Of a stretch of 64,000 nt of DNA, positions 25,401 to 32,603 are shown in pieces; the stretch's first letter is position 1; the number at the start of each line of letters is the position of its first letter. The stretch is from Mycolicibacter sp. MU0083 (GTDB lineage: Bacteria > Actinomycetota > Actinomycetes > Mycobacteriales > Mycobacteriaceae): the NCBI RefSeq assembly GCF_963378075.1, contig NZ_OY726394.1, forward strand, positions 1,054,001 through 1,118,000. The letters run 5' to 3'. The translations under genes were made by a program, and so were the position numbers. Below the pieces are notes generated by a model. It ran no database searches, was not told the origin of the DNA, and saw nothing but the letters and a program-made list of their open reading frames with translations.

Positions 25401-26371
25401 GCGAACAGCGCCTCGGTGCCGGAACGTCCCCGGCCGGGGACCGGATGCCAGCCCGGCCGCAGGTCGGCGTCGGCCAGCATTGCCTGGGCACGCTCCCAGG
25501 CGGCCAGGTCCTTCTCGCCGCCCCCGCTAAGGCGCACCAGGCGCAGCGAATCGGTGCGCAGCACCCGCGGATCCAGGATCACTACGTCGACCCGGTCGAG
25601 TTGCCGCACACTGTCGGGATGGAGCTGCAGGGCCTCGTCGTTGTCGGCGAGCCCACGGACCAGGGTCGCGGCGAAGGATTCCCGGGTGGACCGGACGGCT
25701 TTCGGCACCGCGACCAGTGCGGCGGTTCCGGCCAGATTCACATCACGGCTGACGACACCGGTCACCGCCGCGCCGATCGCCTGAATCCAACTGCCGCGCA
25801 GCAGATGCTGTTCGACCGGGCCGGCCGGCCGCGGTTCGGTTCGGGGAGCGGGCAGCGCGTGCGGCCGGCCGGTCAGGCGGGCCAGCTGCGGTTCGCGTCG
25901 CGACCGTGCCCGAGTTTCGGCACGTGTCTCGGCGGCCTTGAAGGTGTTGATCGCCAGGTCGATCGCCACCATGGAGGGCGCCGCGGCGAGCGCGTTGGCG
26001 GCGGTGCTCGCCAATCCCAGTGCGGTGTCGGTGGCACGTTTGCCGATGCGTTCCTCGAGTAGGCGGCGCACCTTCGGCTGGTGATCCAAGGCGACCACCG
26101 CGCCTTGGATACCGGCCGGCAACCGGGGAATCCGCAGGACGCGGCCGGCCAGTGCGATACCCATGCCGACGGCGGTGATGCCCGCCATGGCCGCGCTGCT
26201 GACCGCGAGCAGGCCGTCGCCCGGCTCATGGGTGGAGCGAATTGGTCGCCCCTCGGTGACGACATCGTGGTCGCCGAGGGGCGGTGGACTATCGGGGTCT
26301 TCGTCTGCCTCGTAGAGCTCGTCGGTCGCCGGGAACAGGTCGTCGGCAAGAACAGGCATCGCGGGGGGCAT
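22328..26371 (-). CDS. giant P-type ATPase, copy B (CtpI/CtpH-like)
   Basis: A 1347-residue P-type ATPase. The C-terminal half has all catalytic motifs: TGES (~668), PEGMP in helix M4 (~782), phosphorylated Asp825 in CFDKTGTL, a KGAPE nucleotide loop, TGD and MVGDGANDAAA. PEGMP instead of CPC argues against a P1B heavy-metal pump; the ion is unknown. The N-terminal ~570 residues contain a degenerate second P-domain (VDVVILDPRVLRTDSLRLV, Asp267 with DPRVL replacing DKTGT). ATG 26371 has AAAGGAGACCG directly upstream. Last gene of a three-gene minus-strand operon and a close paralogue of 27342-31346, with which it shares 882 identical bases. The frame stays open upstream through the echA gene, but that part is not coding for this protein. 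Confidence 0.88.
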   Translation of the reverse strand: MPPAMPVLADDLFPATDELYEADEDPDSPPPLGDHDVVTEGRPIRSTHEPGDGLLAVSSAAMAGITAVGMGIALAGRVLRIPRLPAGIQGAVVALDHQPKVRRLLEERIGKRATDTALGLASTAANALAAAPSMVAIDLAINTFKAAETRAETRARSRREPQLARLTGRPHALPAPRTEPRPAGPVEQHLLRGSWIQAIGAAVTGVVSRDVNLAGTAALVAVPKAVRSTRESFAATLVRGLADNDEALQLHPDSVRQLDRVDVVILDPRVLRTDSLRLVRLSGGGEKDLAAWERAQAMLADADLRPGWHPVPGRGRSGTEALFAPAPHPLAAATLAETQRADVQTVTVEDTAGLGELRPAFDEIVAAGRGSVDGALFDAVRRYQRDGHTVAVVSSTATQALSAADLGIGMLPASHDQAQPWGADLIVDDLAGVWRVLHAVPAAKAAAKRGVELSIGATAMGSLMLIPTVSGRGPEAVVVGAASGLWSGYSLARSVLNAPLPRPVPVDEWHAMSVEQVRAALARSADDADATHPADAGQRHLIFQFVDAVRDELSDPLTAVLGLGATATAILGSPIDAAMVCSVLVSNAVLAAGQRLSTELRLNRLLAEQIPPAWKVTIRPDGTRERVQVCPEQLRRGDLIEVRADDVVPADARLIEQEKLEVDEASLTGESLPVTKQVDATPGAEVAERRCMLFAGTTVAAGTGLALVTAVGPDTQVRRAADLVTSRHTDIGLGHQLGAITTRIWPLSMVAGGLVGALGMLRGTALHPAAADGVSVAVAAVPEGMPVVATLSQQASASRLTESGVLVRVPRAVEALGRVDVVCFDKTGTLSENRLQVTEVRTAGRHSRAELLRCAAQATPPAKDHGHPDATDAAIAAAAGSVPDAVDIHLPFRSGRPFAASVCGAELTVKGAPEVLLAACGDVPGDLYDVVEQLADDGLRVLAVARRDLDEDHLRLLAADPDDPDAQLAAMTKLCGDGLSLLGFVGIADTPRTGSAGLLAELHRRDVPVRMITGDHPTTGRAIARKLGLPVTTEQVITGSEWESLSGKDQERAVAEKVVFARMSPANKVQVVQALERSGKVSAMVGDGANDAAAIRAATVGIGIVAQGSDAAHTAADVVLLDGRIEMLLDALNEGSQLWQRVQAAVAVLLGGNASGALFALLGTALTGRAPLNTRQLQLVNVVIDAFPATALAISKPRRPIPFSGRGPDEKALMRAVALRAGTTTSATVAAWFMARLTGFPRRAATVALVAFVTTQLSQTLLESRSPLVAATAGCSFAALAVLISTPGVSQFLGCTPLGPIGWSQALGSAAVATTASAIAPRFLSRLHSRLDVDRQLVVPGLASDHV
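22827..23708. repeat. 882-bp tract identical to 27802-28683
   Basis: I compared the two tracts line by line at a constant offset of 4975 bases and found no difference from 22827 to 23708; mismatches begin at 22826 and 23709. It covers the end of the nucleotide-binding domain, the P-domain and the hinge region. The flanking ATPase sequence differs visibly between the copies. Confidence 0.9.
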
Positions 26372-26420
26372 CGGTCTCCTTTGCTCGGTGACCGAAATCT
26401 GCCCGGCGAGTCCGTCGACG

Positions 26421-26461
26421 GGTTGAACGTCGGCGAGATTCGACTTGAAATGCCGGTGAAT
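26421..26461. repeat. leader repeat upstream of ATPase copy B
   Basis: 41 bases between the end of echA and ATPase copy B match 31565-31605 at 34 positions, including 18 consecutive bases (CTTGAAATGCCGGTGAAT). A similar element therefore stands upstream of each ATPase gene, directly after the stop of the gene located upstream or downstream of it. Confidence 0.6.
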
Positions 26462-26463
26462 GG

Positions 26464-27342
26464 TTACTGCGGGCGGACCCAGTCGTCGTAGAACGGCGGC
26501 ATCTGCGAAGCCCGCGAGGTGAAGTCGGGGGAGCGCTTCTCGAGGAAGGCGCGCACACCGTCGGCACCGTCTCCGATGCTGGTGTAGAACATCGCCAGCG
26601 AGTCGATGCGGTGCGCCTCGACCGGATCGGGCTGTGCCGAGTTGCGGTAGAGCATCTGCCGGATCAGGGCGAACGAGACCGGGGAGCGGCCCTTGGTCCA
26701 GGCGTCGGCCAGGGCGCGTGCGTCGGCCAACAGGGCGTCGGGTTCGTGGACGGACGCCGCGATGCCACACCCGCGTGCCGCGTCGGCGTCGAGGATCTCG
26801 GCGCGGTAGAGCAGATCCAGCGCGGTGGGCACCCCGACGATCCGCGGCAGGAACCACGTCGAACAGGCCTCCGGGGTGATACCCAGCTTCCCGAACACCA
26901 GACCGAACCGCGCCTTGGTCGAGAACAACCGGGCATCCATCGCCAGCATCATGGTGGCGCCGATCCCGACCGCGGCACCGTTCACCGCGGCGATCACCGG
27001 CTTGCGGCAGGCGTAGATCGCCAGGGTCAACCGCCCGCCGGTGTCGCGCACCCGGACCAGTTCGGGATCGTCGAGGTCGGCCATGTCGGCCAGCGACGGC
27101 GACTTGGACTCGTCGAGGCCGAAGACGTTGCCGGAGCCGGACAGGTCCATGCCCGCGCAGAACGCGCGGCCCGACCCGGTGACGATCACCGCCCGGATCG
27201 AATCGTCGTCGTTGACCTCGGTGAAGGTGCGCTCCAGCTCCTCGGCCATCTCGACGGTGAACGCGTTGAGGTTGTCCGGGCGGTCGAGGTACACCGTGAG
27301 GATGCCGTCGGTGACCTCGTGGCGGATCGTGTTGAAGTCCAT
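26464..27342 (-). CDS. enoyl-CoA hydratase/isomerase family protein
   Basis: A 292-residue crotonase. The oxyanion-hole motif is SGRAFCAGMDLSG; the second is AAVNGAAVGIGATMMLAMDA; GITPEACSTWFLPR carries the Glu corresponding to the catalytic acid in related hydratases. It probably hydrates or isomerises an enoyl-CoA of unknown chain length. It is sandwiched between two paralogous P-type ATPases: its ATG (27342) overlaps the stop of copy A by one base (TGATG), so the two are translationally coupled. No functional link between a crotonase and ion pumps is obvious. Confidence 0.9.
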   Translation of the reverse strand: MDFNTIRHEVTDGILTVYLDRPDNLNAFTVEMAEELERTFTEVNDDDSIRAVIVTGSGRAFCAGMDLSGSGNVFGLDESKSPSLADMADLDDPELVRVRDTGGRLTLAIYACRKPVIAAVNGAAVGIGATMMLAMDARLFSTKARFGLVFGKLGITPEACSTWFLPRIVGVPTALDLLYRAEILDADAARGCGIAASVHEPDALLADARALADAWTKGRSPVSFALIRQMLYRNSAQPDPVEAHRIDSLAMFYTSIGDGADGVRAFLEKRSPDFTSRASQMPPFYDDWVRPQ

Positions 27343-30300
27343 CAGCCGAGATTAGTTTCCTCGGCACGGCCCCCGAAGAAGCGGGGCGCGATGGCCGATG
27401 CGGTGGTGGCGACCGCCGCCGACCCGAGTGCCTGCGACCAGCCGATCGGACCGAGCGGGGTGCAACCCATGAACTGGCTGATCCCCGGGGTGCTGATCAA
27501 CAGCGTCATCGCCGCAAACGATCCACCGGCCGTGACCGCCACCAATGGTGAGCGCGACTCCAGCAGCGTCTGGGACAGCTGAGTCGTCACCAACGCGACC
27601 AGAGCAACCGTGGCGGCACGGCGGGGAAACCCGGTGAGCCGGGCCAGATACCAGGCTGCGATGGTGGCGCCGGCCGTCGTCGTCCCGCGTAGCGCCACCG
27701 CCCGCATCAACGCTTTCTCGTCGGGTCCGCGACCGGAGAACGGCATCGGGCGCCGCGGTTTGCTGATCGCCAGTGCGGTCGCGGGGAACGCGTCGGTCAC
27801 CACGTTCACCAGCTGCAGCTGGCGGGTGTTGAGCGGTGCCCGGCCGGTCAGCGCGGTCCCCAGGAGTGCGAACAGTGCGCCGCTGGCGTTGCCGCCCAGT
27901 AGTACCGCCACTGCGGCCTGGACTCGTTGCCACAGTTGGCTGCCTTCGTTGAGGGCGTCGAGCAGCATTTCGATGCGGCCGTCGAGGAGCACGACGTCGG
28001 CGGCGGTGTGGGCGGCGTCGCTGCCTTGGGCGACGATGCCGATGCCGACGGTGGCGGCGCGGATGGCGGCGGCGTCGTTGGCGCCGTCGCCGACCATCGC
28101 CGAGACTTTGCCGCTGCGTTCGAGGGCTTGCACCACCTGGACTTTGTTCGCCGGTGACATGCGGGCGAAGACGACCTTCTCGGCTACTGCGCGTTCTTGG
28201 TCCTTGCCGGACAGGGATTCCCATTCGCTGCCGGTGATGACCTGTTCGGTGGTGACGGGTAGGCCGAGTTTGCGGGCGATGGCGCGGCCGGTGGTGGGGT
28301 GGTCGCCGGTGATCATTCGGACCGGGACGTCGCGGCGGTGTAGTTCGGCGAGCAGGCCGGCCGATCCGGTGCGTGGGGTGTCGGCGATGCCGACGAACCC
28401 GAGCAGGCTCAGCCCGTCGCCGCAGAGTTTGGTCATCGCGGCCAGTTGGGCGTCCGGGTCGTCGGGGTCGGCCGCCAGCAAGCGGAGGTGGTCCTCGTCG
28501 AGGTCACGGCGGGCCACCGCCAGCACCCGCAGCCCGTCGTCGGCCAATTGCTCCACCACGTCGTAGAGGTCACCGGGAACATCGCCGCAGGCCGCGAGCA
28601 GCACCTCGGGGGCGCCCTTGACGGTCAGTTCGGCCCCGCATACCGACGCCGCGAACGGACGCCCGGAACGGAACGGCAGATGGGCGTCGGCCGGTTCGGA
28701 CGCAACGACGTCGACCACCGACTCGGCGGCCGCCATGATCGCGGCATCGGTGGCATCGACGTGCCCGTGGTCCTTCGCCGGCGGCGTCGCACGCACCGCG
28801 CAGCGCAGCACCTCGTCACGGGAGTGACCTCCCGCCGTGCGCACTTCGGTGACCTGCAGCCGGTTCTCACTGAGCGTGCCGGTCTTGTCGAAACACACCA
28901 CGTCGACCCGGCCCAGTGCCTCCACCGCACGCGGCACCCGCACCAGCACACCGGATTTGGTGAGACGGTGCGCGGAGGCGTGCTGGGCCAGCGTCGCCAC
29001 CACCGGCATGCCCTCGGGCACCGCGGCGACGGCCACCGAGACCCCCTGCCCCACCGCCTGCTGCAGCGGGGTGCGATGCAGCACCCCGAGGGCACTGACC
29101 AGCCCGCCGGCCACCATGCTCAACGGCCACGTCTTGGTGGTGATCGCACCGAGCTGATGGCCCAGGCCGATGTCGGTGTGCCGGCTGGTGACCAGATCGG
29201 CCGCGCGCCGCACCTCGGTGTCGGGGCCCACCGCGGTCACCAATGCCAGACCGGTGCCGGCGGCCACCGTGGTGCCGGCGAAGAGCATGCAGCGACGCTC
29301 GGCCACGTCGGCGCCCGGGGTGGCGTCGACCTGCTTGGCCACGGGCAACGACTCACCGGTCAACGACGACTCATCGACCTCGAGCTTCTCCAGTTCCACG
29401 ATGCGGGCGTCGGCCGGCACCACATCGTCGGGACCCACTTCGATCAGGTCGCCACGCCGCAACTGCTCGGGGAGCACCTGGACGCGCTCCCGGGTGCCGT
29501 CGGGCCGGATCGTGACCTTCCAGGCCGGCGGAATCTGGCCGGCGAGTAGGCGATTCAGGCGCAGCTCGGCGCTGAGTTGCTGGCCGGCGGATAGGAACGC
29601 GTTGCTGACCAGCACCGAGCCCACCAGGAGCGCGTCGATCGGCGAGCCCAGGATGGCGGTGGCCGTGGCACCGAGCCCGAGCACCGGGGTCAGCGGATCG
29701 GAGAGTTCGTCGCGCACCGCATCGAGGAACTGCCGGACCACGTGGCGCTGCCCCGCGTCGGCGGGGTGTGGGGCGCCGGCGTCGTCGGCCGAGCGGGCCA
29801 GTGCGGCCCGGACCTGCTCGACGGACATGGCGTGCCACTCATCGACCGGCACCGGGCGCGGCAGCGGAGCATTGAGCACCGAACGTGCCGAGACGTACCC
29901 GGACGCCAGGCCCGCCGCCGCGCTCACCACCACCGGTTCGGGACCGCTGCCCCGCACGGTCGGAATCAGCAGCAGTGACCCCAACGCCGATCCGCCGATG
30001 GACAGATCCACACCGCGCCGACTGGCTTCCTTGGCCGCCGGCAGCGCATGCAGAATCCGCCACACCCCGGCGAGATCATCCATGATCAGGTCCGCACCCC
30101 ACGGTTGCGGCTGATCGTCACGGTCGGGCAGGATGCCCACCCCCAGATCGGCCGCCGACAGCGCCCGGGCGGCCAGCGCGCTGATCACCGCCACGCAGTG
30201 GCCGTCCCGCTGATAGCCGTGCACCTTCTCCAGCAGGATGTCGTCGATCGAATCGCCTGTCGCCGAGAAGATTTCGTCGAAGGCGGGGCGCAGTTCTCCC

Positions 30301-31346
30301 AGGCCCGTGGTGTCTTCGACGGTGACGGTCTGCACGTCGGCGCGCTGGGTCTCGGCGAGCGTCGCCGCCGCCAGCGGGTGCGGTGCCGGCGCGAACAGCG
30401 CCTCGGTGCCGGAACGTCCCCGGCCGTGGCGCGTCCCGGGGACCGGATGCCAGCCCGGCCGCAGGTCGGCGTCGGCCAGCATCGCGTGGGCACGCTCCCA
30501 GGCGGCCAGGTCCTTCTCGTCACCGCCGCGCAGCCGCACCAGGCGCAGCGAGTCGGTGCGCAGCACCCGCGGATCCAGGATCACCACATCGATCCGATCC
30601 AGCCGGCGCAGGCCCGCCGGGTCGATCTGCAACGCCTCGTCCCGGTCGGCCAACCCGCGGCCCAGCGTCGCGGCGAAGGATTCCAGGGTGGACCGGGCGG
30701 CCTTCGGCACGGTGGCCAACGCGGCGTTGCCGGCCAGGTTCGGGTCCCGGCCCGCCACCCCGGCCACGACGGCGCCGATCGCCTGAACCCAGCTGCTGCG
30801 CTGCAGGTGTAGTTCGACCTCGCCGTCCGGCGCGGCGAGCGGGCGGGCGTCCGAGTCGGCGCCCGTTCGGGCGACGGGGCGGGCCAGTTCGGGTTCGCGG
30901 CGCGACCAGGCCCGCGAGTCGGCGCGGGCCTCGGCGGCCAGCAGGGTGTTGATCGCCAGGTCCACCGCGAGAATCGACGGTGCCGCGGCCAGCGCGTTGG
31001 CGGCGGTGGAGGCCAATCCCAGCGCGGTGTCGGTGGCGCGCTTGCCGATACGTTCCTCGAGCAGGCGGCGCAGTCGCGGTTGGTGCTCCAGGGCCACCAC
31101 GGCGCCCTGGACACTGGCCGGTAGCCGCGGCACTCGCAGGACGCGCCCGGCCAGTGCGAAGCCCAGCCCGACGGCGGAGATTCCCGCCATGGCCGCCTTG
31201 CTGACCGCGATGAAACCGTCGCCGGGTGCGGGTGCCGCAGGGGGAGTGTCGTCGATCGCGAGGCGTTCGGCAGCGGCGATCGCGGTGTGCGATTCCTCCA
31301 CTGCCGGTTCGGCGTCGTCGATCAGGAGGGGAATCGAGGGGGCCAT
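27342..31346 (-). CDS. giant P-type ATPase, copy A (CtpI/CtpH-like)
   Basis: A 1334-residue P-type ATPase. Positions: hydrophobic helices ~52-70 and ~109-138; degenerate P-domain IDVVILDPRVLRTDSLRLV with Asp258 and a pseudo-hinge ADLGVGILP..PWGADLIMDD (~400-423); TGES 663-666; PEGMP 777-781; phosphorylation site CFDKTGTL with Asp820; KGAPE 910-914; TGD 1013-1015; GDGAND 1086-1091. The second half is a complete P-type pump, the first half a pseudo-pump. The mycobacterial CtpH and CtpI proteins are similarly oversized. Start ATG 31346 has CAAGGAGACCG just upstream. First gene of the operon copy A - echA - copy B. The transported ion cannot be told from the sequence. Confidence 0.88.
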   Translation of the reverse strand: MAPSIPLLIDDAEPAVEESHTAIAAAERLAIDDTPPAAPAPGDGFIAVSKAAMAGISAVGLGFALAGRVLRVPRLPASVQGAVVALEHQPRLRRLLEERIGKRATDTALGLASTAANALAAAPSILAVDLAINTLLAAEARADSRAWSRREPELARPVARTGADSDARPLAAPDGEVELHLQRSSWVQAIGAVVAGVAGRDPNLAGNAALATVPKAARSTLESFAATLGRGLADRDEALQIDPAGLRRLDRIDVVILDPRVLRTDSLRLVRLRGGDEKDLAAWERAHAMLADADLRPGWHPVPGTRHGRGRSGTEALFAPAPHPLAAATLAETQRADVQTVTVEDTTGLGELRPAFDEIFSATGDSIDDILLEKVHGYQRDGHCVAVISALAARALSAADLGVGILPDRDDQPQPWGADLIMDDLAGVWRILHALPAAKEASRRGVDLSIGGSALGSLLLIPTVRGSGPEPVVVSAAAGLASGYVSARSVLNAPLPRPVPVDEWHAMSVEQVRAALARSADDAGAPHPADAGQRHVVRQFLDAVRDELSDPLTPVLGLGATATAILGSPIDALLVGSVLVSNAFLSAGQQLSAELRLNRLLAGQIPPAWKVTIRPDGTRERVQVLPEQLRRGDLIEVGPDDVVPADARIVELEKLEVDESSLTGESLPVAKQVDATPGADVAERRCMLFAGTTVAAGTGLALVTAVGPDTEVRRAADLVTSRHTDIGLGHQLGAITTKTWPLSMVAGGLVSALGVLHRTPLQQAVGQGVSVAVAAVPEGMPVVATLAQHASAHRLTKSGVLVRVPRAVEALGRVDVVCFDKTGTLSENRLQVTEVRTAGGHSRDEVLRCAVRATPPAKDHGHVDATDAAIMAAAESVVDVVASEPADAHLPFRSGRPFAASVCGAELTVKGAPEVLLAACGDVPGDLYDVVEQLADDGLRVLAVARRDLDEDHLRLLAADPDDPDAQLAAMTKLCGDGLSLLGFVGIADTPRTGSAGLLAELHRRDVPVRMITGDHPTTGRAIARKLGLPVTTEQVITGSEWESLSGKDQERAVAEKVVFARMSPANKVQVVQALERSGKVSAMVGDGANDAAAIRAATVGIGIVAQGSDAAHTAADVVLLDGRIEMLLDALNEGSQLWQRVQAAVAVLLGGNASGALFALLGTALTGRAPLNTRQLQLVNVVTDAFPATALAISKPRRPMPFSGRGPDEKALMRAVALRGTTTAGATIAAWYLARLTGFPRRAATVALVALVTTQLSQTLLESRSPLVAVTAGGSFAAMTLLISTPGISQFMGCTPLGPIGWSQALGSAAVATTASAIAPRFFGGRAEETNLG
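27802..28683. repeat. 882-bp tract identical to 22827-23708
   Basis: Second copy of the identical tract, about residues 889-1182 of ATPase copy A. See 22827-23708. Confidence 0.9.
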
Positions 31347-31564
31347 CGGTCTCCTTGGCTCGGCGACCGAATCCGCTGCGATCATCCGCGGAGCCTTCGG
31401 CCGACATGGTTCATCGTCCGAAGGTCTCGCTCACGGAAATGTGCTGGCTCCGCTGAATGACCGGGCGGGCGGACCCGCCGTATTGACGACCATTCACAAC
31501 CGCCGGCCGGCGGTATGGAACTACTCCCCTTCACCGGCGAAGCTAGAGCGGCTAAGCGGCGGCG

Positions 31565-31605
31565 GGCTGAACGCCGACCGGAATCGCCTTGAAATGCCGG
31601 TGAAT
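31565..31605. repeat. leader repeat upstream of ATPase copy A
   Basis: 34/41 match to 26421-26461. It lies about 220 bases upstream of the copy A start, next to the end of the metF-like gene. The 31347-31622 gap holds no gene; it contains this element, the ATPase ribosome binding site, a GC-rich inverted repeat around GGGCGGGCGGACCCGCC near 31466 and presumably the operon promoter. Confidence 0.6.
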
Positions 31606-31622
31606 TACGGGCTACCCGCCGT

Positions 31623-32513
31623 TCACGCCTCCGGTGACCAATAGGCGAGCATCTCGGCGAAGGTGTCGAACGCCGGTTGCGACACACCGTAGGGCGCTTC
31701 GAAGTGCAGGCTCAACGGGTAGCCCAACTCACCCACACCGTCGATCACCCGCTTGTACAGGTCGAGCAGCTTCCGGCGTTTGACACCGGGTTCGCCGGCC
31801 GCCAACATCCGGACGAAGTCCTGCTCGGCGGCGACGGCCTCGTTGCCCGGATCCTGGATCAGCCAATCGATCAGTCCGACCCTGTCCTCCATCTTGGGCA
31901 CGAAGCCGAACGACAACAGCACCTCGGGACGGTGCTCACTGACCTGGGCGAAATCGCGCAGGAAACCGACGATCGCATCCGAATAGAGCAACTGCGTCAT
32001 CCCGAAGGTGGCGCCCCGGTCACATTTGAAGGCGAAGCGTTGCTGCTCGCCGTCCCGGGTCGGGATCAGGATGACACCCCGGTCGTCGACCAGGCCGTCG
32101 AACTTCGACAGCGCGTCGGTGGGGGTGACGCCACCGCCCTCACCGTCGTTCAGCGTGCGGGGGACACCGACGAAGATGATCCCGTCGAACCCCGCCTGAC
32201 GGAGCCCCTCGAGTCGCGTCCGCAGCGCGGTCTCATCGAGGAATGCGGTTACCTGCGTGCACAATCCGCGGACACCGGGCAGTTCGGGTCCGATGATCGA
32301 CCAGAAATCCGGGACATCGAGTTTGGGTTGCATCGCAACCGGCCGGTCGTCGTCTTCGGGGATCAACCCGGGGATCATGACGTGACCGATCCGGCCCGCG
32401 ATACCCGCTTGGGCTGACAGTTGCAGGACTTTGTGTGCCTCGTCGCGGGCGTACTGGGCTCCGCGATCGGTGTTGGGCGGTACCAGTTCCAGTGCGATGG
32501 TGTTCAGGGCCAC
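31623..32513 (-). CDS. methylenetetrahydrofolate reductase, mycobacterial type (Rv2172c-like)
   Basis: A 296-residue TIM-barrel protein starting (M)ALNTIALELVPPNTDRGAQ, with IGHVMIPGLIPEDDDRPVAM, GFDGIIFVGVPRTL and KCDRGATFGMTQLLYSDAIV. The last corresponds to the CDxGAxFxxTQ segment of MetF (folate-binding region). It is divergent from classical MetF, as is Rv2172c, reported as the mycobacterial 5,10-methylenetetrahydrofolate reductase. It would supply 5-methyl-tetrahydrofolate to the MetE encoded just upstream. GTG start has GGAGG 6 bases before it. A strong hairpin separates it from metE, so it may be transcribed separately. Confidence 0.75.
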   Translation of the reverse strand: MALNTIALELVPPNTDRGAQYARDEAHKVLQLSAQAGIAGRIGHVMIPGLIPEDDDRPVAMQPKLDVPDFWSIIGPELPGVRGLCTQVTAFLDETALRTRLEGLRQAGFDGIIFVGVPRTLNDGEGGGVTPTDALSKFDGLVDDRGVILIPTRDGEQQRFAFKCDRGATFGMTQLLYSDAIVGFLRDFAQVSEHRPEVLLSFGFVPKMEDRVGLIDWLIQDPGNEAVAAEQDFVRMLAAGEPGVKRRKLLDLYKRVIDGVGELGYPLSLHFEAPYGVSQPAFDTFAEMLAYWSPEA

Positions 32514-32536
32514 CAGAAACCTCCGATTCGTTGGCG

Positions 32537-32598
32537 CGCCGAACGTGCACCCACTGCGACATCGGGACGACTTTTTCGCAGTGGGCGCACGTTCGGCG
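32537..32598. terminator. 23-bp-stem hairpin between metE and metF-like gene
   Basis: Arms 32537-32559 and 32576-32598 pair at 22 of 23 positions (one A-C mismatch) around a 16-base loop. It begins right after the metE stop. It can act as an intrinsic terminator for metE, though no long U tract follows. The outer CGCCGAACGTG and 20 of 23 bases of one arm recur in the hairpin at 43129-43190. Confidence 0.65.
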
Positions 32599-32603
32599 GT
32601 GGG

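Noticed and set aside
22328..27367. A continuous 1679-codon reading frame on the minus strand
   Set aside because: Its first ~330 codons are an out-of-frame reading of the echA gene (26464-27342). The ATPase itself starts at 26371 with a ribosome binding site.
22328..31346. ATPase duplication as a composite transposon
   Set aside because: No transposase, terminal inverted repeats or target duplication; the repeat is explained by tandem paralogues and gene conversion.
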